The notes under the pieces: model-generated
The model's database searches: none
Told to the model about the DNA's origin: nothing
Seen by the model: only the letters and a program-made list of their open reading frames with translations
Assembly (NCBI GenBank): GCA_030268105.1
Contig: BSDZ01000103.1
Span: 1,120,501-1,184,500, forward strand
Length of the DNA stretch: 64,000 nucleotides
Origin: Volvox africanus
Lineage: Eukaryota > Chlorophyta > Chlorophyceae > Chlamydomonadales > Volvocaceae
Direction: 5' to 3'
In this document: in pieces, positions 49,255-60,500 of the stretch
How positions within the stretch are numbered: position 1 is the stretch's first letter
Layout: the number at the start of each line of letters is the position of its first letter
Position numbers and translations under genes: made by a program

Positions 49255-50238
49255 ACAACAGACCACAGCCGCCTGTGGACGACGAGGCGGTGCAACCGCA
49301 AGGAAGCGAGGAGGCTGGGGCTCTACCCCTGCGACCACACTCTGTCCACGGCAATGGCCACGTCCACAACCAGGCGGTGTGGCTCGTGTCACTTGGACAA
49401 TTCGAGGCAACGGTTTGATCAATGCCACAATTGGAACAGCACGGGGCCAATTGACAAGGTTGTGTCCCGAGGATGAAGTGGAGAGTGGGACAATGTTTAA
49501 TGATGTTTGACAAAGTCGAGGGAAGAAAGACTGAATTTTTTTAGAACGGAAAGCATAATGCAATGGTTTTGAAGTCTTAAGAATTTGCGTGGCCAAGGCT
49601 AAGGTTTGGTGTGGCTAAGGCTTGCAACCAACGAACCACGTCGACCACCGTCGCGTGAAACTAATAAGGATGCTTTGATTGCTGTATATCAAGTGACACG
49701 TAAAATTATGGCTAACATTAGTGTACATGCATCATATCGAGCAAAACAATAACTTTAAAGGCATTGTAACCGCGAAAGCAGACCCGGCTTCGGAGCAATG
49801 CTGGTTATAGCCAGAAGCCTTTCCGGTGCCCAACGGTCATCCTTAATTTGTTACAGTGAGGGAATTGGATGTCGTAATGCGTAGGTAGATAATATTACCT
49901 AATTAAGAATACGACCAATCTCCTTTTCAGCCTTGACTTTCTTTTCCTTAAAGCACGGCATCGAGCTCCGGCGCCTCGCCGGATGTGTCTTTGCCGTCCG
50001 TGAAAAAGCGTGAGCACTTAAGCGCTAGTCGCTAGGTTGAATGATGCTGAATTTTGCTGTTGTCGGTCGTAGATTTAAACATCGTTACGTCCGGCTTGCC
50101 ACATATCCTACTTCACGCAGCCCTGTATCTAGACTTCCACAACAGGACCACGTTCCAGAGCTTACGCTAGATCTACGCAAAACGAAGACTTACACGAGCC
50201 ACTGATCGGGAGACGTCACTCCCTAGGAAAACGACCCA
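49255..50238. other. Interval between the cryptochrome start and the SDR gene end
   Basis: About 1 kb. Both flanking genes are on the minus strand, so it holds the SDR 3' UTR (minus-strand TGTAA at 50194-50190) and the cryptochrome promoter. No other gene is supported. Confidence 0.55.
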
Positions 50239-53200
50239 CTACCTACTCCCCTTGTCCGGCTCCCCCCCTTCCTCCGGCATCCGCAGCAGTGCGGCACTCA
50301 CACGCCAAAGGTCAGCGGCCAGGCGGGGGTCACGGGCGGCGGCCTGCATTTCAAGGGATAACCACGTTAAGTAACTTCACAAGAATTCTCAGTTGGTGAT
50401 TTAGCAACTACTTGTAAGTCCCCAGTTAGTGACTATCCGCACCCCACGTTGTAATACGCGCAAGGCCAACGAAACGCTCCAGGGACGTCATTGGGGTCCG
50501 CTTACCGATGGCTGCTTCTCCCTGCAGTCGTGCAGGAACAGCGTATTGCGACCCTGTGTCGCGTCCGTGGCGACGAAAACCCAAAACCCAAAACCCAAAA
50601 CAGAAGGAAGTGGATAGGGGAGGAGGGAGCGGAAGGGTGTGCTTAACGGTTGAGGAGTTGAGGGAGCAAACATGTTAGACATTGGGAAACAGCGGATAAA
50701 CCTGCACAGCAGAGAGATGACAGCCACTAGGCAGTGATGGATACACATTGGGGAAAGGGAGGCAGGGATAACGGGGTTGCAAGCTTAAAGACGCATACAC
50801 GGCTCATGCACAGGGATCCGTTTCAGGAAAAAGCGCCCGTTTTCTACAATTGTGGAAGTCAACTCCCGCTCCTTACTTGCAGCTCGGAACTACTGGCCGC
50901 GTACAGGACCACTTCCGCACCCTGAAAAGACAGATAGACGGACAGACCGACAGACACATAGATGGCAGCGGGTGAGAGAAAAGTGAAATAGTGGAGGCTG
51001 TTCGGAAGTTGAAATAAATAATATTATTTCTAAATCGACGAAGGACTACATGTACACAACGGTCCCCTAAAAAAAGGAAAAGGGATGTGCATATGCACTT
51101 ATCAGGTGAAAGCCACGTACAGAGGTGTCAGGTGTATGGGCACACAGATACTGCCGACCCAGCAGCAACCTATCAGCGGACCACATGCACAGGAGCCTCG
51201 AAAACCCTAAGTCTCGACGGCAATGTACATTCTACAAGATTACCAGACACCACCATCAAGGTCACCCTGCACCCCCGACACCGCATCCCAAGGCCTCTCT
51301 CGTGACAGGAACTTCACGACACATTGTAGCTCGAGTCTTCAGTTGCAGTATTTGTCTTCTATTTCGTAAACAGGCCCCATCCCCCGTACAGTTTCCCCTA
51401 CCCCCTGCACCCTAGTTGATGGGTCTGTGTGATGAACATGATGCAGCACATGCTGTGGCTAATCAGGGACGGGGAATGAGAGAGAAATAATGCGATAAAT
51501 CGTTGTTCCTGACATGGCGGTGGTGGAAGGGGGGGAATGGAGGGGAGTGCAGATGGTGGGGACCGGGAGCTTTTCCCTCTCTTGTCTAGCAGCAACAAAC
51601 CGTACCTGCTCAGGTGTACGGAAAAAAGGACGTAACGGAGCCAGAAGCCATTGCAGCTGACCTGGCAATAGATACCTGCATAAACGACAAATACGTACAT
51701 CTCAGTGGCGGATGGACCAAAAGACAGAAGGACGGATAGATGGATGACCGTGCATCCACGGGTACCTCGCCAAGCAGAGACAGGGACACTCCATGTTTGG
51801 CAGGCGGTAGGCACCAGGCGGCGGCGGTAGGCCCAATTATGAAGCCTTGATAACTGGGCCTCTGACTTCTTGGCACCTTCTCTCAAGTGACATCTCCGCG
51901 CAACTTACTACTGGCTCCAAGATTTTTACAACAATGCGCATGGAATTAGAGGGAGCCAGTCATGAAGGACGATGAATACTTGCATCACATCGCCCTCTTT
52001 ATCGCCCCTGTCTCATTGTAACGATATCCTTTAATTGAGTACCACCAACAAAGCTCCTTGTGGAGGTTACCTTGCAATGCCCGTATCCACGAGACCAGGG
52101 CTGACCGCATGAGCACCAATACCACCGACAATACCCTCAAGAGTGCGGCTACTTCCAACGCTGACGCCGCTGACACTGCTGCTACACAAGGTTGTTACAT
52201 GGTAGGGACAAGCAGGTTAGGTAAGGAGCCAGAGAAACGGAGTTTACGTTAAATCAAGGAGCCTGGGCGCAGTGCACAGGGAATCAGGGGAGAGGGCGCA
52301 GGAGAGGAGGAACCTATCGCGTCAGGGCGAGCCGCGAACCTAGTAGCGGAAACCTAGTAGCTGGAACCGTACATAGTTCGCACATAGTTCGTACAATTAG
52401 GTGACAAGGGTTCGTGAGGTGCGGAGTTATCAAGCCTCAGGAAGCGGGACTTTCTTCACTCAGGGATCTCAGGGTGGCCGTTGGGAGGTTAGGGGCAATG
52501 GAACGTCCTTTCTTTCACCATCTCTTTACCAACTCTCCATCCCTTGTCACCCCAGGTCACTTAGGTGAGTGTAATCCAAAATGCTGGCGCTCACGGTTAT
52601 GGGTGTCTTAAAGAGTTTCGTACTTCCGTACCTCTTGTCGACGGTCAACGCAAAGGGGCTGCCGTACCCGTACCGCCGCTGCAGCTCTGCCGTAAATAAC
52701 ACGTTGCACAACTTAGATCGGCAATACTGCCAAAACCTGGGGGAAGTAATTAGCGAAATATGGCCCCTTAATACAACAATTTTTGCACATTAATTTGTGG
52801 TTTTCTACATACACATGATATTTTATATATAAAGAAGTCCTTTAAACAAAAGGAGCAAGGTCAGCATCAATGAAACAAAGGCGAAGTTAGAGGGTTAGCC
52901 AGGTTTATGGAGGGGACGGGAATTATATAACTAAAAATTGTGGAGGACTCTTTGCCCACGGGCAGCAGATAAGGACAACAGACAACAGACAGAGGCTCAC
53001 ATAGGAAGCTGGGGGTAGCTGACAGGGTATAGGGAGGAGTGGCAGGAAGAAATCCGGAGGGCGCATGTGACCCATGGGTCCTTCCAGTTGCATTCCTAAC
53101 CACCAAAGCCCCGCTTCATGCCCCCACATCCTCCGAATGCGGCCACGTTTCTATTACCTCGAAATGCAGTTCTCTGGATCCATCTCTCATATGAAGTTAA

Positions 53201-55572
53201 AACTCTCCCATTGAATTCTAATTCAATGAAACAGAATTGAAGATGGGTCATTCTGTTTGATACTCTTGTCATTCCCACTCCTAGAATCCCATAAACCATA
53301 TCCCGTAGGCACCCTTTTTGAAGCCCACCAATGGTGCGTGTCGTTACGGATGGTTTCGGCGCGGCCGTTGGGATCCGGAACCAGCGAAAGCGAACCGGTG
53401 TAGTGTGCGCGACTGGCGACATTGATGATCCGTGATCCATGGGTCATATGGGGCAGTAGCAGCCGCGTCAGCAGGTACGGTCCAAGGTGGTTGGTAGTTA
53501 GGTGCCTGTCGGAACCGTCCGGTGCCGGCGGGACGCCCATGACCCCTGAAAGGACAGTTTGGTCCCAGAATAGGAACAAATTACATTTTTGAGCAATAAG
53601 ATATGATTATCTGTAAGGTAGTATTACGCATATAATGAGTTACGCATATCGTACGCGTATTATTCTCAATGTGTTGTCATTGAGAAGATCTTATGTAATG
53701 ATTCCGTGTTCGAGCTCTGTTTGGGTCAATTCAATTGATATCATGAAATGGTCAATATAGAATATCAGTCATGCCATAGATGCCATCATCTTACCTGCAT
53801 TGTTCACCAACACATCCACATACCGCCGCCCTTGCTGGGGCTGCTGTCCGCCACGTAAGCCTGCCGCTCCCCCCCCACCACCACTGCCATTATCATTGTT
53901 GCCAACACTGTTTGTGTTTATAGCCAGCTCCTCGGCTTGCTGAGTGACAAACGCGCGAATCGAACTGGGATTCTGTAAAAGCAAAGAGGAAAATTCATGC
54001 ATACATATAAGTGATGAAACTTAATTCGGTCCGACTGTTGAACACCGCTCTTATGAATACACTACAAAATCATTCAAGTAGTTAGGTTTTACCGTTATGC
54101 TATCGTACTATCGTACTGATTGCCATACCTCAAGGTCGACCACTCTACATGCGCAGCTGCCCGAGAGGCCTTCACCCTAACATGCGGGCAGATGGATTGA
54201 CAGATGGACGGGAAGGGGTCTGGAAAGCAGCTTTTCAGGCTTCAAGGTTTTGTTATCTTTGGAGGTTTGGTTTTAGGATTTTGCGTATTTTGAGTTTGGA
54301 TCTTTTGTGAGTAATTGATGGTCAGGACTGTAGGACACATCCGAGATATTACAGGAGAGGGGGAAAGAGGAGGAGGAGGTTGGAGAAACCACAGACCATA
54401 TGAAAAGATGAATGTCACTGAATGTCACCAAATCAATCGATGTGGGAAGCCAAGCAATAGCCGCCGTGCTGCACACCTCAATAGATGACAAGGGGCTTGA
54501 GCTGGAGGAGAGCCTCACCGTGGATATCAGCTGGCGAAACACAGAGATTGAGGGGAGATGGGGGGGGAGCGAAAACGCCCCGTTCCTAAGAGCGAGTGCT
54601 GCAGGACAATGAACTATGAACTAGAGTACGGTAGGCCACAAGGGTGCGCCCCAAGTAGCGCCCCTGACCCAAGTACCTTAACGTACGGATGCATACCCTC
54701 CGTACAAAATACCGGATTACGACACAAAGCAGCTGGAAACGCACCCTTAGTACGGATGCTGCTTGTTGACATGCGGTCATGTTACGGCAGGCCATGATCA
54801 CGTGGGCCCCCCGCCGCATAAGGCCCCGGGCTACCTGCAGACCTGCGAATGCGGAGGTAAGGGGTTGATTACTCACGCGCGTCACTCTTTAGCACTCGAT
54901 GATCTGTTGGTTGGAGTTTTAATGCTGAAAGGTGCCGTGGTCTACTTCACTCCGCTGTTAAGTAGGATTGGGACAATGACCGGCTAATGTACGGGAAAAA
55001 CATTACATGCTGTGGATTGTCACTCGTCACTTGTCAGCCGTTGGGGAGCTGGTCATACTGATGAGCTTAGCCTCGCCTCGCCTATTTCCATTAACCTTTT
55101 TTGTCAGTAGGAGGCTTATCGGGGTTTCATCATCATGGTTGATGCACATGAGGAGTTCTGCTGATAAGGGCAAGGATTAGTAGGATACTCGTTTTGGTTG
55201 CGTTTGTAGCCGAGCATTCATGGAGGTGCAGGCCTTTCCTCCCTTATTAAGACAAAACACTTTTTACAAGGTGTAGGATATCAAAGTCCTCCAAGGAACG
55301 CAGAAGTTGCCCCCACGAGTAGGTGGCAATGGATCCAGATCGTCGGGCCACGTGCTGGGGCCGTGGCGCGTACCCTCGCTTTTCCTCCCGCACCTGAACT
55401 CACCGATTCCGCAGTTCGAGCCCGTGACGATGCAGTACTTGCCCTCCATTGAAATATCCCCAGCGAGGGAGACAGATGCTATGGGGGGGTGTACGTTGCC
55501 GCCCGCAGCCCGCTCAGTACTGGCATCAGTGTCACTTCCAGCCTTGGCTGGGGATTGAGCTAACGGCCTCAT
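50239..55572 (-). CDS. Short-chain dehydrogenase/reductase, retinol-dehydrogenase/WWOX-like
   Basis: NAD(P)-dependent oxidoreductase of the classical SDR fold; substrate unknown. Exons: 55572-55404, 54842-54745, 54176-54129, 53972-53795, 53545-53329, 52736-52632, 52181-52071, 51675-51606, 50921-50877, 50553-50506, 50343-50239; phases agree, 397 aa. An in-frame TAA sits just upstream of the ATG. Motifs in order: TGSNCGIG cofactor loop (50-57), GAHVIMACRN, VDVLVNNAG (near 165), TTNHLGPYLLTRLLLP, catalytic Ser in IINVASRAHY (209), the YxxxK pair in QYCRSKLCNVLF (Tyr241, Lys245), AHAVSPGLVDTGIAR and FFRTPEQGAEVVLYAA. This order matches retinol dehydrogenases and related plant and animal SDRs. Two insertions are unusual: an Asn/Gly/Gln-rich segment before VDVLVNNAG and a Ser/Gly/Val-rich segment before AHAVSPG. 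The roughly 40-residue N-terminus could be a weak targeting sequence. Confidence 0.9.
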
Positions 55573-57538
55573 AGTGCAAACGTGTTAGAAAATTATAGCC
55601 GTTTGAAGTATATCCAGAAAACCCTACTTAACACATGAACGCTATTATCGGCAAACTGCTGCGGGTTTAAGGGCTGGGCAAAAGTTGCTACTTGCCGTTG
55701 TAAAGCATCAGCAGCCTCGTGATTACATGAGATTTCATACCATTGGCCTGCAGCAAAATAAATCGAGAATTCAACTAGAAAGGTGAAGATGCCGCCTAGT
55801 CAGACGCAAGCGGACGGAGAAATGGATTGCCCCCAAAATAGAAAGAATATAAAATAAAAACGTCCTCCTAAAATTATACAATATGCAAATGACAATTGCT
55901 GCAAAGAGTCTTCAAATATGTTATTTCGAGTAAAGAACATCATGCTGCACCCTGTACTGTGCAAAAGGCTGATCGGCCCCTAGAAAATATCCAGAAGAAA
56001 ATGGCGTTTCCTCTAGTCTTTTAAGTTAGAGTTTTGCGTAGGTACTAGGGCTAAACTCTCCTAACGGTAATCTGATCCCTAAATGCATGCGTTTAATAGG
56101 AGGGTCCGGGTATTAGTATCTCATGCTGTCTGCTCACCGTTGGTTTATCCAGATGTGCACCAATATATTACTGATCTTGTGAGAGGGTCCTGACTGGGGT
56201 TAGGAATCTACATGCATGATGGTACCAGGCATCATGCTTGTGTGTCGATATTCTAAAGGCTTTCACCCTAACTGCTGGCAGCATGGATGAGTCCCCGGGG
56301 CTTGATACCGGGATGGTGAAGTTTCGTACCAGGCGTATACTCACCCAACTAAACATACCTTAAGGCGGCAGCACCCTCACCCAGCCCTCAACCTGAAGAA
56401 GCATTTGCCCAAGGTCCGTCTTAGGACAGTCCTTACAGCGTAGCCTATCACGTGCAAATAAGCTTTCAAGGGTAGCAGCAAGGTGGAGGGGAAGGTACGG
56501 AAACACTCCAAGATGATTACTGAAACGGGGATATAGGACTGACATTGGCAATTACTTTCTTACATGGAGTACTCGCCTGTAACATCGGGGAAGGTTTCCT
56601 TAGACACTGACTTATCCTTACATCGAATGGAAGCGGAGGGAAAGCACTCAACAACTCTCACAGTTACTTTCGTCCAATTGTATGGCGCGGACAGGAAAAG
56701 GTCGGAAACATGTCGAAAAGCTTCACGAGGGCGTTGCCTCCGGGCGTCCATGGGCGTCAACCGCCTTCACCCTGCCTCACGCACAGGCAGGTGGCCCCGA
56801 CTGCCCTGGACACCGAAAGCTGACATCTCCGACGCTGAGGGTGGAATTATAACGCGTGCAAAGGAGTACCTCTGGAATCAATGCTGAGAACACGGTAGTG
56901 GAGGTAGAGTATGGCTTGAGGTTTTTCGTACGTCCCCCCCTGGGCCCCCGCAATCCACCCAAATTCCCTCTGGCAACCAAGGACAGTTAGAAACTAAAAA
57001 GGACTTGGCCATAATGGGTCGTTTGCTTACAATTGGCGAGCCAAACCTTTACTGTACTGTGGCTCGAAGTCTGCTCTGTCACAAGTTCACAACTCCAGGG
57101 CCGACACGAAACTAGCATGCATGCCCATCGCGCAATTCATGAAACGATAAACGGCATATCATAATATGTTGTAGGACATCTTGCAAGTCGTCAAAGGCTT
57201 CGTTATCCGTTGCACCGTTCAAGCAATCTACTCGTTGGATTAACGCATGCGTCGATGCATGGCAGGTGGCACATATTGTCTTTTTCATTTTTCACAAAGA
57301 CAACTGTTTTATAATATAAAAGTTCTTACGCGTACAGTGCAAGCCAAAGAAATGCTGGCCCGGATCGGGAAAGCCAAGCTTTAGGGCCTTATCCATAAGT
57401 AAGTAGTCAGGTGACCTCCCGTGCGCATACGATAAATCTCTTTTCCGAAACCAAACTATTGAATTCAGGGACCACAATTGTACGAAGGTAAGCATTCAAC
57501 CTGGCTGGATTCTACAATTGTTTATTGTTGCAAAAGCA
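55573..57538. promoter_or_regulatory. Divergent interval between the SDR and arginine deiminase genes
   Basis: The SDR gene (minus) and arginine deiminase gene (plus) start on opposite sides of this 2-kb stretch, so it holds both promoters. A TATAATATAAAA word at 57310-57321 lies about 220 bp before the deiminase ATG. Short ORFs at 56168-56980 show no recognisable family. At almost 2 kb it is long enough for an unrecognised small gene. Confidence 0.45.
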
Positions 57539-60500
57539 ATGTCTAACGCGTCGCCCCTGGATGAAACGTTTCCTGATGCTCAGGACACGCCCGAAGGCTT
57601 GGATTTATTGCTGAATTCTATACCATCTTCTGGAGGCACGGGTATTCAGGAGCCAGCCGCCACGACAACGATGACAGAGAACGGCCACGGGGTAACCAAG
57701 TCCGCGTCGTTCTTGGACGTGCGCAGTGTAGATGCATCTTCTGTCCCGCCGCTTAAGCGATCCAAGCTGAGCACAGTCGTTAACCTGTTGGAAGCTAAGA
57801 CGGCTGTGCAGGTGCGTTCCCTGTGGAACACGTTGACACCGGAGCAGCCAATAATTTATATATTTCATATTATCCATTATAGTTTTGATCCACAATTGAC
57901 TGTGCTTCAGCCATGTAGCTCTGGTGCGAGGCGGGAAGTTTGTCGTGCGTACCTGTTACAACGTGCACGTGTGCATGCATGCATCTTATGTCCTTTCAAG
58001 GCCAATGACGTCCTCCTATCAGTTCCGCCGAGAGTTTCAAATAACTATGCCCGTGATCATAAACCCGCCTCGACCACCCAGAAGCGGCTCACCTTCCGAC
58101 CCGACCCACGCATCATCCCCACAACACCACTTACTTTCCTCGTACATTTTTAATCTTTCTCCACCCATGCCAATTATTCCACAACCAATTTCTAAATTGG
58201 GTCTGTCTGGTTGTGTGTTGCACTTGTCACGATGTCGGAACGTTTGGAAACCCACACGGTCGGATGTCGGGAACGTCTGAACTAAATGACGGTACAACAC
58301 CACATCTCTAAATCCGCAGGAGCATGAGAACGAGATTGCCGAGGTGGTCATTGTGTGTGAGCCGGAGCAGGCCTCTCTCATGATGGGCGGCCTGCACCCC
58401 CGCGGCTCATTGTATGAGCGGCCGATCAACATCGATTCGGCCAAGCAGCAGCACGGGGAATTTCGCAAGGTAGGGTCTGCTCGTGTGGGATGTCGCGCGT
58501 GTCCATGTGTATTATAAACAATGAACCTTGGCACAGCAACCTACGGGTGGAAACGGGGGCGTGGTGGAACTAGATACAAGTGCTTACCGTGGAGTGGTTG
58601 TGGGAAAGTGTATTCGGGCAGTCGCTATTATGGCCCCATCTCTGCCCGGAATATTGCAGGAATGAGTTTTGGGCGGTGATAGGGTGGGCTGGAATATGTG
58701 CAGGGGTTACAAAGTGGCGTCGGGTGGGGTACGACGCCAGAGTGGATGATGAAAATGCGGGAACCCTAACAACACTGTCAGGCAAGCTCCAATACGGCCG
58801 CCTCCATCGTTTGGGGTTGGAGATCAACCTCTCTTTGTTCAAATGTTATCTTACATGTCCCCCTGGTCGCCTTACTTGACCGTTAATGTGCTTTTGCTGT
58901 GCAGGTCCTTCGTGAGCACGGTGTTCGCGTGCTAACTGTCCGCGAGATCCTGGCTCACCACGTTGACACCAACATGTCGGCTCGGGTAGATCTGGAGGAG
59001 CTGGCCTTCGAGGCGCTCAAATACGAGATGGCGCAGGGACACAACCTCGTGGTACGGGCGTAGGACGGGTACAGGCGTTTCTTAAGGATTCGGGCAGAGA
59101 GAGGGTTATGAGCCACTGTGATTCAGGGAGCTAAGCGAGCATTATGCCCTCAGGGATGTGAGCGTTGTATCCATTTTGATCGCATTGCACGTTCTCGTGT
59201 ATTCCTTTACCCCACGGGGATTTAAATGAAGCACTTGCGTGCGAGCACCAATGTGCCAATGATCAGCCAAATTTCAGCCAATTCTTTACATCTCTAAGGC
59301 AGCTTGTCACAGTTTCCACTTTCATCATCTACACAAATCCTATCAGTAACGTTGATGCGGCTGCTATTGATATTCGGTTTTGCTTCATTTCCGCGGCCTT
59401 GGCGGCTACATTCTTTACCTTGATTACTTTCACCTCTCGGTTGTGATGACGACGACCACTTTGGATGAAGGCATCTTCCGACGTCTTAACAGGCTCCTAA
59501 CCGTGCCATCATAGTTGCTGAGTTGAGGTTCTCAACACTAATATCTATTTCCCTAACCCCCCTCACCCCCTAACCCCTCGACCCTCACGGTTGGTCCTCG
59601 TTCCTTCAGTTTCAGCACCAGGATTCGTTTTATTCGACTTCCTCCTACCCCCACCCCACCCCATCCCGCTCTGCAGTCGCTTGCTGAGGAGGACCGCCAC
59701 TACTTGTCGGATGTCTACAAGCGGGAGGTGATCAGTGCTATGAGCACGACGCAGCTGATCGATACGGTGATGACGAATCCCACCGTGTCACTGCTGCCGT
59801 CATACCGGGATACGGGCCTTACGGCATCGTACAGGTTTGAACCGCTGTCTAACCTTGTCTACACTCGTGACCAACAGATCACCACTTGCAGGTATGCGCA
59901 CGAGTGGCCGTGGTGGGCACGAGCGTGTGCGCGTCTGCGTGTGTGTGTAGAGGATAGGGGGGTACATCACCCGTGGCCACTAACCTGGCAGTCCCTACCT
60001 TCCCCGGTGTTTCGGGGCACCCTCATCCATGCGTGTGTATTTGTATGCGAAGAGGCGATTGCGGGTGGCGATAATAATCCAGGCCGTTGTAAGGACTGAA
60101 TGAATCCACACGCACCAAACTGCAGAAAGGCCCCGCTGTGACGGGTTATGTACATGGACCGTTGGAATATAAATCCCCTAACCTGCTTGATGCAACAGTC
60201 CAACGTGGCTTTTGGAGCATCTGATCTTTAAGATTTTTTGAAATCTATCTCTTGTGGTTCTTCCCTGACCTGGTCTGATGCTCAGGGGCATCGTGATGGG
60301 CCGCCTCCGCAGCGCGCAGCGGCAGCGGGAGGTGCAGGTCATGCGCTTCTGCTTCAACAAGCTGGGTGAGCAGTGCAAATATACAACCGCAAAAGTGCGC
60401 ATGCACAGATTGTACATAGGTTGACACGAATCCGGACAAAGAACTTCGGGTGATGGAAGTCCACGTGTGCCATCACTCCGGTGAGGGTAGGGCTGCATGT

